A stretch of DNA of 25,237 nt from CAVYBY01 sp963766935. GTDB taxonomy: Bacteria; Actinomycetota; UBA4738; HRBIN12. Of this stretch, positions 1 to 7,729 are shown one piece after another. The stretch's first letter is position 1. Each line of letters starts with the position of its first letter. The notes below the pieces were generated by a model. It was not told where the DNA came from and did not search any database. It saw only the letters and a list, made by a program, of their open reading frames with translations. The stretch covers positions 1 to 25,237 of the forward strand of contig CAVYBY010000011.1 in assembly GCA_963766935.1 (NCBI GenBank), in the 5' to 3' direction. The position numbers and the translations under genes are program-made.

Positions 1-498
1 GTCGAGCACCTTCTGCGCCTCGTAGGTGCTGAAGGCATCGGCGTTGGAGATGATCGTCGAGGCGTCGAACTGCGACAGCTGTTTCTTCGCCGTCTGAGCG
101 CTCTTGGCAAACCCCGCCAGGGCCTTGGTCGCGCCGTCGGGCACCTGGCCCTTCTTCAGGCTCGCGATCGCGGTCGCGAGGTCGGGGAGCACCACCGGGG
201 TCTGGCCCTGGCTCACCGTCCCCACGGCCCCGAACGCGCCGTCCACGGCCGTCTGCCACTGCTGGAGCGCGCCCGTCTTCCGGCTGGCCTTCGCAGCGTC
301 CGCGGAGGTCGCGTCCTCCCTGTGGATGCCGACCCAGATCCACACCACCAGGGCGGCGAAGAGCAGACCCAGGACGAACATCGAGGTCAGCTGGACCCAT
401 CGCCGTGCCCACAGCGGCGGTTTGACGACGACCGGCTCGCGTTTGGGGGCCCGCGCCACCGGCCGCTGCTTGGTCTTGCCCTTGCCCTTGATGGCCAT
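1..498 (-). CDS. Hypothetical single-pass membrane protein (3' end outside the window)
   Basis: The frame is open from an ATG at 498 to the window edge, 166 codons without a stop. The first 30 residues are basic and cytoplasmic-looking (MAIKGKGKTKQRP...). A hydrophobic helix follows at about residues 38-58 (MFVLGLLFAALVVWIWVGI), then a polar, Ala/Gln/Lys-rich, probably helical region that would lie outside the membrane. I do not recognise a family. The start lies 5 nt after the tatC stop, and a GGGGAG ribosome-binding sequence overlaps the last codons of tatC, so it is almost certainly translated in the same transcript. In Mycobacterium this slot after tatC is taken by the helicase gene helY, which is not seen here. 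The gene is confident; its function is unknown. Confidence 0.75.
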   Translation of the reverse strand, partial: MAIKGKGKTKQRPVARAPKREPVVVKPPLWARRWVQLTSMFVLGLLFAALVVWIWVGIHREDATSADAAKASRKTGALQQWQTAVDGAFGAVGTVSQGQTPVVLPDLATAIASLKKGQVPDGATKALAGFAKSAQTAKKQLSQFDASTIISNADAFSTYEAQKVLD

Positions 499-503
499 GC
501 TCG

Positions 504-1279
504 CTATCTCCCCATCATCCGGCCGACGATAATGGATGCCTCGTAGAACAGACACATGGGGATCGTCATGGCAAGCATCGTGTAGGGGTCGCCGCTCGGG
601 GTGATGACCGCGGCGAAGATCGCGATCGCGAGGATCGCCCACCGGCGCCACGAGCTCAGGCGCCGGGACGAGAGCACGCCCACGAGCTCGAGGAACACGA
701 GGACGATCGGAAACAGGAACGAAAGGCCGAACGCGAGCGTGACGAGCAGGACGAACCCCACGTAGCGATCGAGCGAGAGCAGCGGCGCGGCCCCCTCCCC
801 CGCGAACCCAAGGAGAAAGCCGAACGCCTTCGGCAGCGTGTAGTAGGCGAATGCGCCACCCAGGAGGAACAGGAAGGTCGCCGACCCCACGAACGGCAGC
901 GACCAGCGCCGCTCGCGCTCCGTGAGTCCCGGCACGATGAACGCCCACAGCTCGTACAGGACGACCGGCAGTGACACCGCCAGGCCCAGGTACACGACCA
1001 CCTTCAGCTTGACGAGCATCGCGTCGACCGGGGACTGGAAGACCAGACGGAACCCGGTGGGCGGCCGGTAGGCGGGGTGGGAGGAGAGGTAGTCGGAGAA
1101 CGGGCCGCGGATCATATTCATGAACGGGTCGAAGAGGAACCAGCCAACGACGGATCCGAGGGCAAGCGCGATCAGCGAGACGACCAGGCGGTGCCCAGCT
1201 CGAGCAGGAGCTCGAGGAGGGTCATGGTGCCGTTCCGCGCCTCCTCGGACCTGCGCAACCGCTGCAGGATCAGGCGCAT
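504..1279 (-). CDS. tatC: Sec-independent translocase protein TatC, with an apparent frameshift near its N-terminus
   Basis: TatC is the multi-spanning inner-membrane receptor for twin-arginine signal peptides. From 1121 to 504 the frame is intact, with the family hallmarks: the loop around SPVDAMLVKLKV, the segment LPVVLYELWAFIVPGLTERER, and the later transmembrane helices. The usual N-terminal motif (HLxELRxR) lies upstream in another frame. From an ATG at 1279 one reads MRLILQRLRRSEEARNGT, then MTLLELLLEL, and after one missing base near 1195 it continues RHRLVVSLIALALGSVVGW into the intact frame. An N-terminal extension ending in a T-M-S/T-L segment is also known in mycobacterial TatC. 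The usual His of HLxELRxR reads as Leu, which may be another error. An intact-frame start at 1121 would lose helix 1 and the signal-recognition motif. It follows the TatA/B gene by about 22 nt. Confidence 0.85.
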
Positions 1280-1301
1280 GGCAGGCTGCGTCGAGGGTCC
1301 G

Positions 1302-1687
1302 TCACGCGGCCGGCGGGTCCGACGGCCAGTCCTCGGTGGCGGGCTCGGCTCCGGCCTGGGATCGTCGGCCACGGGCCCGGTCTCGGGCTCGGCCGCGGCG
1401 CGGTCCTCGTGGGGCTCCTGGTGGAAGGCGCTGCGGACGTCGGCCGAGCGCATGACCTCGTCGGCGGTCTTCCGCATCTCGTTACGGCGCCCCGCATCTC
1501 GTCGGCGGCCTCCCGGAACTCGTCGGGCAGACCGCCTGCACCATGTCGCGGACCTCGCCCTGCACCTTCCGAAGCTCCGGAAACCCTGGCCGACCCATCG
1601 GGCAAGCTCGGGCAGGCGTTCGGGGCCGACGACGACCAGCGCGATGATCAGCACGACCAGCAACTCGGGGGTCCCGATATTGAGCAT
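1302..1687 (-). CDS. tatB: TatA/TatB-family Sec-independent translocase subunit, with several apparent frameshifts
   Basis: The ATG at 1687 gives MLNIGTPELLVVLIIALVVV, then GPERLPELARWVGQGFR. This is the single helix, Gly-Pro hinge and amphipathic start typical of TatA/TatB; Pro7-Glu8 and GPERLPE favour TatB. After that the protein can be followed only by changing frame three times: ELRKVQGEVRDMVQA, then LPDEFREAADEMRGAV, then NEMRKTADEVMRSADVRSAF. Each change needs one added base, near 1577-1580, 1531-1533 and 1484, and together they restore the starting frame. A fourth change near 1345 leads to an acidic Pro-rich tail ending at a TGA at 1302. Without it the frame runs into tatC. TatB forms the substrate-binding complex with TatC encoded next. 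TatA versus TatB cannot be settled from this sequence. Confidence 0.75.
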
Positions 1688-1691
1688 TGAG

Positions 1692-1706
1692 GGCGGAACG
1701 TCCGCC
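1692..1706. repeat. Inverted repeat overlapping the tatB leader
   Basis: GGCGGA (1692-1697) and TCCGCC (1701-1706) form a perfect 6-bp inverted repeat with a 3-nt centre. It sits 5 nt before the tatB start codon and overlaps where the ribosome-binding site should be; no good Shine-Dalgarno sequence is visible there. It could be a translational hairpin or an operator, or chance in high-GC DNA. Confidence 0.35.
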
Positions 1707-1712
1707 GTTGCG

Positions 1713-1718
1713 ATTCTA
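1713..1718 (-). promoter_or_regulatory. Putative -10 element upstream of tatB
   Basis: On the minus strand TAGAAT fits the actinobacterial TAnnnT -10 consensus and lies 25 nt before the tatB ATG, in the 106-bp gap behind the small membrane protein gene. No convincing -35 is visible. The 9-mer TAGAATCGC recurs exactly upstream of pup (8745-8753), which raises the likelihood that both are promoters. Confidence 0.4.
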
Positions 1719-1793
1719 CCGCCGGCCTCGGTATCGGCCGAAGCCGAGACCACCACGAGGCGGGAACTCCCCCGGTCGAAGGTCCGCGGCAGG

Positions 1794-1988
1794 TCAGCCC
1801 GAGGCGCGCTCGCGGGCCCGATCGGCCTCCCGGGAGATGTCCTCGACGATCGGTCCCACCTCGTCGGAGAACCGGCCGACGGTCCGAAACAGCACCAGGC
1901 CGTGGCGGGCCAGAGCGATCGCAAACACGAGCAGCGCGATCCCGGCCGCGAGAGAGAGCAGAAGCCAGACGAGGAGCCAGGTGGCCAT
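1794..1988 (-). CDS. Small membrane-anchored hypothetical protein (64 aa)
   Basis: The ATG at 1988 begins MATWLLVWLLLSLAAGIALL. One long N-terminal hydrophobic helix (about residues 4-27) is followed by a short amphipathic, charged tail containing FSDEVGPIVEDISREADRARE. This is the shape of small DUF948-like or other membrane-tethered helical proteins, but I do not recognise the family. It is codirectional between the zinc-ribbon gene (44-nt gap) and the TatA/B gene. The absence of in-frame stops, the sensible helix and the tail, and the operon position support it as real. Confidence 0.6.
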   Translation of the reverse strand: MATWLLVWLLLSLAAGIALLVFAIALARHGLVLFRTVGRFSDEVGPIVEDISREADRARERASG

Positions 1989-2032
1989 GCGGGGATGCTA
2001 CCCGACCCGGCCCCGGCGGGCCCAAGCCGATC

Positions 2033-2407
2033 TCAGGCTTCGGTGTCTTCGCTCTGGTGCAGGAAGCCGTTGATGTACCGGTCGTCCTGGAGCAGGAAGT
2101 GGAACTCGATGACGTCGTCGATCGAGAAGGCGGGTCCGTCCGGAAGGACGCGGCTCGGCTCGTCGCCGTCGTCGTCGAAGAGCTCGGGGTGCGGCGGCGA
2201 CTCCGCTCCCCGCTCGATGTCGACGCCGGCCGAGACGAGCAGCGCCACGATCTTTCGGTCGGCGCGCTTCTCGACGTCGTCGCTGCAACTCGGGCAGGTG
2301 AACCGGTAGCTCCCCTCGCGGCCGCTCGGCTCGACGGACAGGAGGATTGCCTCGGGTCCCATGTCGACCTCCCCGCAGCGGGGGCACGTTGTCCGGATCG
2401 TTGTCAT
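2033..2407 (-). CDS. Conserved-looking zinc-ribbon protein of unknown function
   Basis: This 124-residue acidic protein starts MTTIRTTCPRCGEVDMG and carries two Cys pairs, CPRC at residues 8-11 and CPSC at about 38-41. They are spaced as in a four-Cys zinc ribbon with a beta-hairpin between them (SYRFTCPSC). The C-terminal half is acidic (FDDDGDEP) and ends in a short helical segment with FHFLLQDDRYINGF. No enzyme motif is visible. It lies downstream of pafC with a 106-nt gap in which I see no clear terminator. A role in nucleic-acid or protein binding is possible from the ribbon but is inference only. Confidence 0.7.
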   Translation of the reverse strand: MTTIRTTCPRCGEVDMGPEAILLSVEPSGREGSYRFTCPSCSDDVEKRADRKIVALLVSAGVDIERGAESPPHPELFDDDGDEPSRVLPDGPAFSIDDVIEFHFLLQDDRYINGFLHQSEDTEA

Positions 2408-2513
2408 CTACCCAGCTATCGGCGGTCGGTGAAGGGGCCTTGAGGGAAGAGATGGGGGGAACCCGTCGTAGGACCGATGGTTGAGAGGGCGCGAGATCGA
2501 CTGCGGCGGAGCC

Positions 2514-3494
2514 CTATCGCCGATACTGAGTCAACGTCTCGCGGGCGAGGGTCCGGACCTGTTCCGCCAGCTCGTCGGGGGCGAGCACCTCGGCCTCGGG
2601 ACCGGCGCGCAGCATCAGCTTGGCGACCCATCCGAGCTGCCCCGTCGGCAGCGCAACCTCGACGGAACCGTCCTCGAGCTCCCGGACCTCCGTCACGGCG
2701 TAGTACTCCGCGATCCACCGGGCCCCCCGCCCGAGCCGCAGCCGCACCTCGACGTCGCCCGGGGCCGGAGTGTAAAGGGGGCGGCCCGCGCCTTCGAGGC
2801 CGCGCGGTCCGAACGCGTCGCCCGTGGGTGCGGCCTCCAGGATCCGGTCGGCTCGGAACAAGCGCTCGCCTTCGGCGTCGTCGTCCCATGCGGCGACGTA
2901 CCAGCGTCCGGAGCTCGCGAACACCTGCTCCGGGTCGATCCGGCGTTCGGTTCGCCGCCCGGTGGACGCCGCGTGGTACGTGATCGCCAGCCGGCGGTGG
3001 GTGCGCGCCGCGTCCAGCAGAAGATCGAGGTGCGGGGGCGCCGACCCATCGGCCTTGGCCGCCCCGATGGCATCCTCGGCCTCGCCCAGCAGCTCCGGGT
3101 CGAGCGTCGCGCGAAGGCGCGCCAGCGCGGCTTCGAGGGCCGGCGCCTCCGGGACTCCCGGCGTCGCCGCCAGCTCGGTGCCGCGCAGATAGACGGCCAG
3201 GGCTTCCCGCCGGGTCAGCCGCAGCGGCCTCGAGAAGTGATCGGCCATCCCGATCCAGATCCGGTTCTCGTCGTCGACCTCGACGTCGATCAGGTCACCG
3301 GGGCCGTAGGGCGGCAGCCCGGACATGAACAGCAAGTTGAGGTCGGCCCGGAGCTGGTCGGCCGAGACGTCGAACAGGGCCGCCGCCTCCTTCAGCTCGG
3401 TCCCCGGATGCCGGACCAGATAGGGCACGATCACGAGCATCCTCCCCAGCCGGTCCGAGGCCCGCGTGGGTGAGCGGCGCCGGGGGCTAGCCAC
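2514..3494 (-). CDS. pafC: PafC, WYL-domain transcriptional regulator (PafBC subunit)
   Basis: In mycobacteria PafC pairs with PafB to form an activator of the LexA/RecA-independent DNA-damage response. The N-terminal part contains a helix-turn-helix region (RMLVIVPYLVRHPGTELKEA, about residues 18-40). The WYL domain follows around residues 160-230, with RRLAITYHAAS and GRWYVAAWD, where Trp-Tyr-Val replaces Trp-Tyr-Leu. A WCX-like C-terminal domain ends the protein at 326 aa. I chose the GTG at 3494 because GGAGG precedes it by 6 nt and it overlaps the end of pafB by 8 nt, indicating translational coupling. The open frame extends further upstream, but only antisense-style composition lies there. 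Confidence 0.85.
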   Translation of the reverse strand: MASPRRRSPTRASDRLGRMLVIVPYLVRHPGTELKEAAALFDVSADQLRADLNLLFMSGLPPYGPGDLIDVEVDDENRIWIGMADHFSRPLRLTRREALAVYLRGTELAATPGVPEAPALEAALARLRATLDPELLGEAEDAIGAAKADGSAPPHLDLLLDAARTHRRLAITYHAASTGRRTERRIDPEQVFASSGRWYVAAWDDDAEGERLFRADRILEAAPTGDAFGPRGLEGAGRPLYTPAPGDVEVRLRLGRGARWIAEYYAVTEVRELEDGSVEVALPTGQLGWVAKLMLRAGPEAEVLAPDELAEQVRTLARETLTQYRR

Positions 3495-4431
3495 CCAGAA
3501 CCTCCAGGCGCCGGACGATCTCGTCGCGAAGCGAGGGGGGCTCCAAGACCTCGACGTCGGGGCCGAGCTCGAGCAGGAGCGAGGCGACCGAGGCCTCGTC
3601 CGGGACGGGAATCGAGAGCTCCACACGTCCGTCGTCGAGGGTGCCGGCCGTCGTCGCTCCCGCGATGGTCGCCCGTACGCGCCAGACCGCCTCCGGAGCG
3701 GCTGCGACCGACGCCCGGTCCTCGGCCGCCGCGTCCCAGGGGCCGGCGCGGACGTGCTCGGTGGCGTGGAACCCTTCGGGCCGCGGTCTCCCCTCCCCAT
3801 CGTCCTTCGGCGCTCCTGCGAGCCGGGAGACGCGGAACGCCCGGACGGCGTCTCGGTCCCCGTCGTGGCCGACCAGGTACCAATGGCCGCCGCGATACAC
3901 CACCGCGAAGGCGTCCACCTCCCGCTCGGACCCGGTCCCTTCGGCCGTGCGGTAGTGGAACCGGATCTTGCGGTGACGGCTCGCCGCGTCGGCGCAGGCG
4001 ATGACGACCGAGGAGTCGGCGTCGGAGCCGCTCGCAAGCGGCCCGTCGACCAGGCTCCCCAGGACGCCGCCCTCAGCTCCGAACAGGAGCTTGCGCATGC
4101 CGTGCTCGGCCGGCGAGTCGCCCGCCCCTGACTGGGCGGCGACCATCAGGGCCGCCAGCTCCTCGGGGGCGAACTCGATCTCCGGGAGGTAGTACTCGGC
4201 CTTCGGGATCCGGTAGCCCTGTTCGGTTCCGAACGCGTCCAGATCGACCATCCGAAGCGGGATCCCGAACTCGCGGAGCGCGTCCTTGTCGCGCTCGAAC
4301 ATCCGCTTGGCGCTGTCGCGGTTCTCCTGCCGGTACGGCTCGAGCGTGTCCTTGATCTCCTCGAAGGTCAGCGGGCGGGGGGTCTCCAGCAGGAGGCCGA
4401 CCAGGTTCAGGAGACGTTCCAGGGGCGTCAT
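3487..4431 (-). CDS. pafB: PafB, WYL-domain transcriptional regulator (PafBC subunit)
   Basis: This is the partner of PafC. It has an N-terminal winged-helix region (MTPLERLLNLVGLLLETPRP, then SAKRMFERDKDALREFGIPL, closely resembling mycobacterial PafB). A WYL domain follows around residues 145-205, with IRFHYRTAEG and GGHWYLVGHDGD containing the exact Trp-Tyr-Leu, and then a WCX-like C-terminal domain. I prefer the ATG at 4431 because family members begin close to the Val/Leu-Glu-Arg-Leu segment. An in-frame ATG at 4458 would add nine residues. Neither start has a strong Shine-Dalgarno sequence. The gene is separated from pafA by the oppositely oriented DUF3866 gene, and only about 35-60 bp divide it from that gene. 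Confidence 0.85.
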   Translation of the reverse strand: MTPLERLLNLVGLLLETPRPLTFEEIKDTLEPYRQENRDSAKRMFERDKDALREFGIPLRMVDLDAFGTEQGYRIPKAEYYLPEIEFAPEELAALMVAAQSGAGDSPAEHGMRKLLFGAEGGVLGSLVDGPLASGSDADSSVVIACADAASRHRKIRFHYRTAEGTGSEREVDAFAVVYRGGHWYLVGHDGDRDAVRAFRVSRLAGAPKDDGEGRPRPEGFHATEHVRAGPWDAAAEDRASVAAAPEAVWRVRATIAGATTAGTLDDGRVELSIPVPDEASVASLLLELGPDVEVLEPPSLRDEIVRRLEVLGG

Positions 4432-4493
4432 GGCATCCGGGGCGGCCACGTGCGGCATGATATCGGCGTCATGTCGAGGGGCCGGGAACGCTC

Positions 4494-5590
4494 GTGATCC
4501 GCATCCGCCGGGGAGTGGTGACGGCGCTCGGCGACGCCCGGCCCGGCGCGCACGAGCTCGAGGTCGAGGTGGAGGGGGAACGGGCCCTCGCGATCGCCTA
4601 TCCCGACCTGGTCGGGCCCGTCACCGCCGGAGACCACGTCGTGCTCAACACCACCGCCGTGGCGCTCGGGCTGGGCACCGGCGGCGTGCACCTCGTCATG
4701 GCGGTCGAGGGCCGCGAAGACGGGGACGACCCGCCGGGCCGCGTCATGAAGGCGCGCTACACACCCGGCCAGACGGCCGTCCGCAGCGTCGAGGAGTCCC
4801 ACCGGGACCTCCTGGAAGCCTCTGCGGGGCTGCGGGGCACGCCCGTGGTCGTCTGCCCGCTCCATTCGATGCTGGGACCGGTCGCCGCGGGAGCCAAGCG
4901 GGCGGGCGGGAGCCCGAGCGTCGTCTACGTGATGACCGACGGGGCCGCGCTGCCCGGCGCCTTCTCGCACCTGGTGACGGACCTGCGAGCGGCAGGGCTC
5001 ATCGACGGCTGGATCACGGCCGGGCAGGCCTTCGGCGGCGACCTCGAGGCCGTCACCGTCTGGACCGCCCTGATCGCGGCGGTGGAGGTGCTGGAGGCGG
5101 AGTGTGATCGTGGTCGCCGACGGCCCGGGGAATCTCGGTACCGAGACCACCTGGGGGGTGAGCGCCCTTGGCGGCGGCAACGTCCTCAACGCCGCCCGCC
5201 AACTCGGGCGGCCGGCCCATCCCCGCGCTCCGGGTCAGCTTTGCCGACGCCCGAGAGCGGCACCGCGGCCTCTCGCACCACTCGGTGACGATCCTGCGAG
5301 ACGTCTGCCTCGTGGACGTCGACGTGCCGGTGCCGGTTCTCGACGACGATCGCAGCGTTCGGCGATCCGCACGGCCCTCACGTCGGCGCGGGCTGGAGGA
5401 GCGACACCAGCTGGTCGACGTCGACGGGCGTCCCGCGCTCGACGAGCTGCGCGAGCGCGGGGTCGAGATTCTCACGATGGGCCGCTCGGTGGCGGACGAT
5501 CCCGCCTTCTTCCTGGCAGCCGGCGCCGCCGGCGTCCTCGCGGGCCGCGCCGCCGCCGCCAACCGCCGCTGGCGAGCCCAGCGCGACTAA
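4494..5590 (+). CDS. DUF3866-family protein with four apparent frameshifts
   Basis: The GTG at 4494 opens a well-formed N-terminus (MIRIRRGVVTALGDARPG) typical of DUF3866, a family of unknown function that I associate with actinobacterial genomes. It continues intact to about 5102. The family-like sequence then jumps frame: VIVVADGPGNLGTETTWG and ALGGGNVLNAA; then GGRPIPALRVSFADARERH; then SAIRTALTSAR; then LEERHQLVDVDG to a TAA at 5588. The jumps are explained by single extra bases at 5103, 5206 and about 5391, and one missing base near 5357. No frame alone gives a full protein. It is convergent with pafA (22-bp gap) and divergent from pafB. The rebuilt protein is about 365 aa and has no obvious signal peptide. 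Confidence 0.8.
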
Positions 5591-5612
5591 CAGAGCTTGC
5601 GGGTCTGCCTCA

Positions 5613-6971
5613 TCACATATGAGCGATGAGTTGCTCGACGCGCTCGTCGACGGAGCGGAACGGGTCCTTGCACAAGACCGTACGCTGCGCCTGATCGTTC
5701 AGCTTGAGGTGCACCCAGTCGACGGTGTAGTCGCGACGCTTGGCCTTGGCCTCGCGGATGAAATCGCCTCGGAGCTTGGCCCGGGTCGTTTGCGGCGGCT
5801 CGCGCATCGCAACCTTGATCTGCGCGTCCGAGCGCACGCGGTCCGTCATCCCGGCCGCCTCCAGCCGGTAGAAGAGCCCGCGGTCCCGGTTCACGTCGTG
5901 GTACGCGAGGTCGAGCAGCGCGACCTTGGGTGAGGCCAGCGGCAGGTCGTGCCGGAGCATGTACCGCTCGATCATCAACTTCTTCGTGACCCAATCCACC
6001 TTGCGCCCCAGGCGCTCCGCGTCGTCCTCCGCGATCGCGTCGAGGGCCTGCCCCCACTCCTCGAGGAGCTCCTTCGACGTGCGGTCCCCACCGCGACGCT
6101 CCACGAATCGCGAGGTCTTCTCGAAGTACTCCATCTGGATCTCGATCGCCGACAGCTCGCGACCGTTGGCGAGCTTCACCTTGCGGCGCCCCGTCACGTC
6201 GTGGCTGATCTCGCGGATGGCGCGGATCGGGTTCTCCAGGCTGAGGTCGCGCATCACGGTGTTGGCCTCGACCATCCGCAACACCAGGTCGGTGATCCCG
6301 ACCTTCATGAACGTCGTCCACTCGCTCATGTTCGAGTCTCCGACGATCACGTGCAGGCGCCGGAACCGCTCGGCGTCCGCGTGCGGCTCGTCCCGGGTGT
6401 TGATGATGGGGCGCGACCGCGTCGTCGCGCTCGAGACGCCTTCCCAGATGTGCTCCGCCCGCTGCGACACGCAGAACTGGGCGCCGCGCGGGCCGTGCAG
6501 CACCTTGCCCGCCCCGCACCAGATCTGGCGCGTCACGAAGAACGGGATCAAGACGTCGGCCATCCGCGCGAACTCCCCGTGACGGGCAACCAGATAGTTC
6601 TCGTGGCACCCGTAGGAGTTGCCGGCCGAATCGGTGTTGTTCTTGAAGAGATAGACCTGGCCGCTGATGCCTTCTTCGTGCAGACGCATCTCCGCGGCGC
6701 CGAGGAGGTGCTCCAGGATCCGCTCCCCCGCCTTGTCGTGGGCTACCAGCTCGCGGACGTCGTCGCACTCGGGCGTCGCGTACTCGGGGTGCGAACCGAC
6801 GTCGAGATAGAGGCGGGCGCCGTTCTCCAGGAACACGTTCGAGGACCGGCCCCAGTGCACGACCCGGCGGAACAGGTAGCGGGCGACCTCGTCGGGCGAG
6901 AGCCGCCGCTGTCCGCGGAAGGTACACGTGACGCCGTACTCGTTCTCGAGACCGAAGATCCGGCGATCCAC
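5613..6971 (-). CDS. pafA: Pup-protein ligase PafA
   Basis: PafA phosphorylates the C-terminal Glu of Pup with ATP and joins it to substrate lysines by an isopeptide bond. The 452-residue protein has the glutamine-synthetase-like family signatures: RIFGLENEYG with the Mg-binding Glu9, RLYLDVGSHPEYATPE with the likely catalytic base Asp57, FKNNTDSAGNSYG, and RPIINTRDEPHAD. The C-terminal domain ends in VDERVEQLIAHM. It lacks the long insertion after the first strand that marks Dop, which separates the two paralogs here. The start is a GTG with no Shine-Dalgarno sequence, but a -10-like TAGGCT 6 nt upstream suggests a leaderless transcript. It follows prcA by 71 bp. Confidence 0.95.
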   Translation of the reverse strand: MDRRIFGLENEYGVTCTFRGQRRLSPDEVARYLFRRVVHWGRSSNVFLENGARLYLDVGSHPEYATPECDDVRELVAHDKAGERILEHLLGAAEMRLHEEGISGQVYLFKNNTDSAGNSYGCHENYLVARHGEFARMADVLIPFFVTRQIWCGAGKVLHGPRGAQFCVSQRAEHIWEGVSSATTRSRPIINTRDEPHADAERFRRLHVIVGDSNMSEWTTFMKVGITDLVLRMVEANTVMRDLSLENPIRAIREISHDVTGRRKVKLANGRELSAIEIQMEYFEKTSRFVERRGGDRTSKELLEEWGQALDAIAEDDAERLGRKVDWVTKKLMIERYMLRHDLPLASPKVALLDLAYHDVNRDRGLFYRLEAAGMTDRVRSDAQIKVAMREPPQTTRAKLRGDFIREAKAKRRDYTVDWVHLKLNDQAQRTVLCKDPFRSVDERVEQLIAHM

Positions 6972-6977
6972 GCAGAC

Positions 6978-6983
6978 AGCCTA
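6978..6983 (-). promoter_or_regulatory. Putative leaderless -10 element of pafA
   Basis: Minus-strand TAGGCT (TAnnnT form) ends 6 nt before the pafA GTG, so transcription would begin at or next to the start codon. This fits the lack of a ribosome-binding site. Leaderless mRNAs are common in Actinomycetota. No good -35 is visible. Confidence 0.4.
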
Positions 6984-6994
6984 CGGCCGAACCC

Positions 6995-7018
6995 GCCAAA
7001 GGATCGAGGCCAAAGGAT
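6995..7018. repeat. Two 10-bp direct repeats between prcA and pafA
   Basis: GCCAAAGGAT occurs at 6995-7004 and again at 7009-7018, perfectly conserved, 14 bp apart start to start. They sit about 12 bp upstream of the putative pafA -10, where a -35 or activator site would be. They may be regulator half-sites or a small duplication. Confidence 0.45.
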
Positions 7019-7042
7019 GAGCAAGGCCGATGAGCAGGACGC

Positions 7043-7729
7043 TCAGCCGGCGAGGAAGCCGGCGAGCTCGGTGTCGGAGAGGCGGCGGAACTTCCGGCGC
7101 TGCGGCCGGGTGCGGTCCAAGACGCCCGCCTCGAGCAGCGCCGGTTCCACGGCACGTCCCTCGGGTGCTCCGAGGATCTCCGCGGAGGTCCGCACCGCCG
7201 TCGCCAGGTCCCAGCCTTCCTGATACCGCGTTCCGAGCGCCTCGCTCAGCTCTTCGGCGTGTCCGCCCATCGCGAAGAAGCCGTGCTCGTCGGTGACGCT
7301 GCCGTCGAAGAGCATGTGGTACAGGAGGATCCCACCGGACGCTCCGTCGACCTCGCCGACGAGGATCTCCACCTCGTAGGGCTTCATGTGCTGGGTGAAG
7401 ATCGTCGAGAGCGCCTGCGAGTACGCGTTCGCGAGGTCGCGCGCCTTCACGTCTTCACGTCCGTAGGAGTACCCGCGAAGGTCCGCCAGGCGGATGCCGG
7501 CGATCCGGAGCTCCTCGAACTCGGAGTATTTGCCGACTCCGGCGAACGCGATCCGGTCGTACACCTCGCTGATCTTGTGCAACGTCGCCGACGGGTTCTC
7601 CGCGATGAAGAGCAGCCCGTCCGCGTATTCCAGCCCGATCACCGCGCGGCCGCGCGCGATGCCTTTGTGCGCGTAGTCCGAGCGATCTTTCATCAGCTGC
7701 TCGGGCGCGACGTAGGGCATGAAGCTCAT
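7043..7729 (-). CDS. prcA: 20S proteasome alpha subunit PrcA
   Basis: PrcA forms the outer rings of the actinobacterial 20S core and gates substrate entry. It has no catalytic Thr. The 228-residue protein begins MSFMPYVAPEQLMKDRSDYA, followed by KGIARGRAVIGLEYADG, typical of PrcA. It contains the conserved SATLHKISEVYDRIAFAGVG and RGYSYGREDVKARDLA. The C-terminal segment (RRKFRRLSDTELAGFLAG) is basic, then ends in small residues. I chose the ATG at 7729, which overlaps the prcB stop as ATGA and implies translational coupling. The open frame runs further upstream, but that part is the prcB reading in another frame. ARC would dock into pockets between these subunits. Confidence 0.95.
   Translation of the reverse strand: MSFMPYVAPEQLMKDRSDYAHKGIARGRAVIGLEYADGLLFIAENPSATLHKISEVYDRIAFAGVGKYSEFEELRIAGIRLADLRGYSYGREDVKARDLANAYSQALSTIFTQHMKPYEVEILVGEVDGASGGILLYHMLFDGSVTDEHGFFAMGGHAEELSEALGTRYQEGWDLATAVRTSAEILGAPEGRAVEPALLEAGVLDRTRPQRRKFRRLSDTELAGFLAG

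Noticed and set aside
1172..1924. A 250-codon fusion frame joining tatB and the start of tatC
   Set aside because: Only parts of it match Tat proteins. The rest is frame-shifted nonsense, and the fusion arises from the apparent indels.
5587..7155. A 522-codon minus-strand frame overlapping pafA
   Set aside because: It is an Arg/Pro-rich shadow of pafA in another frame; pafA is intact and conserved.
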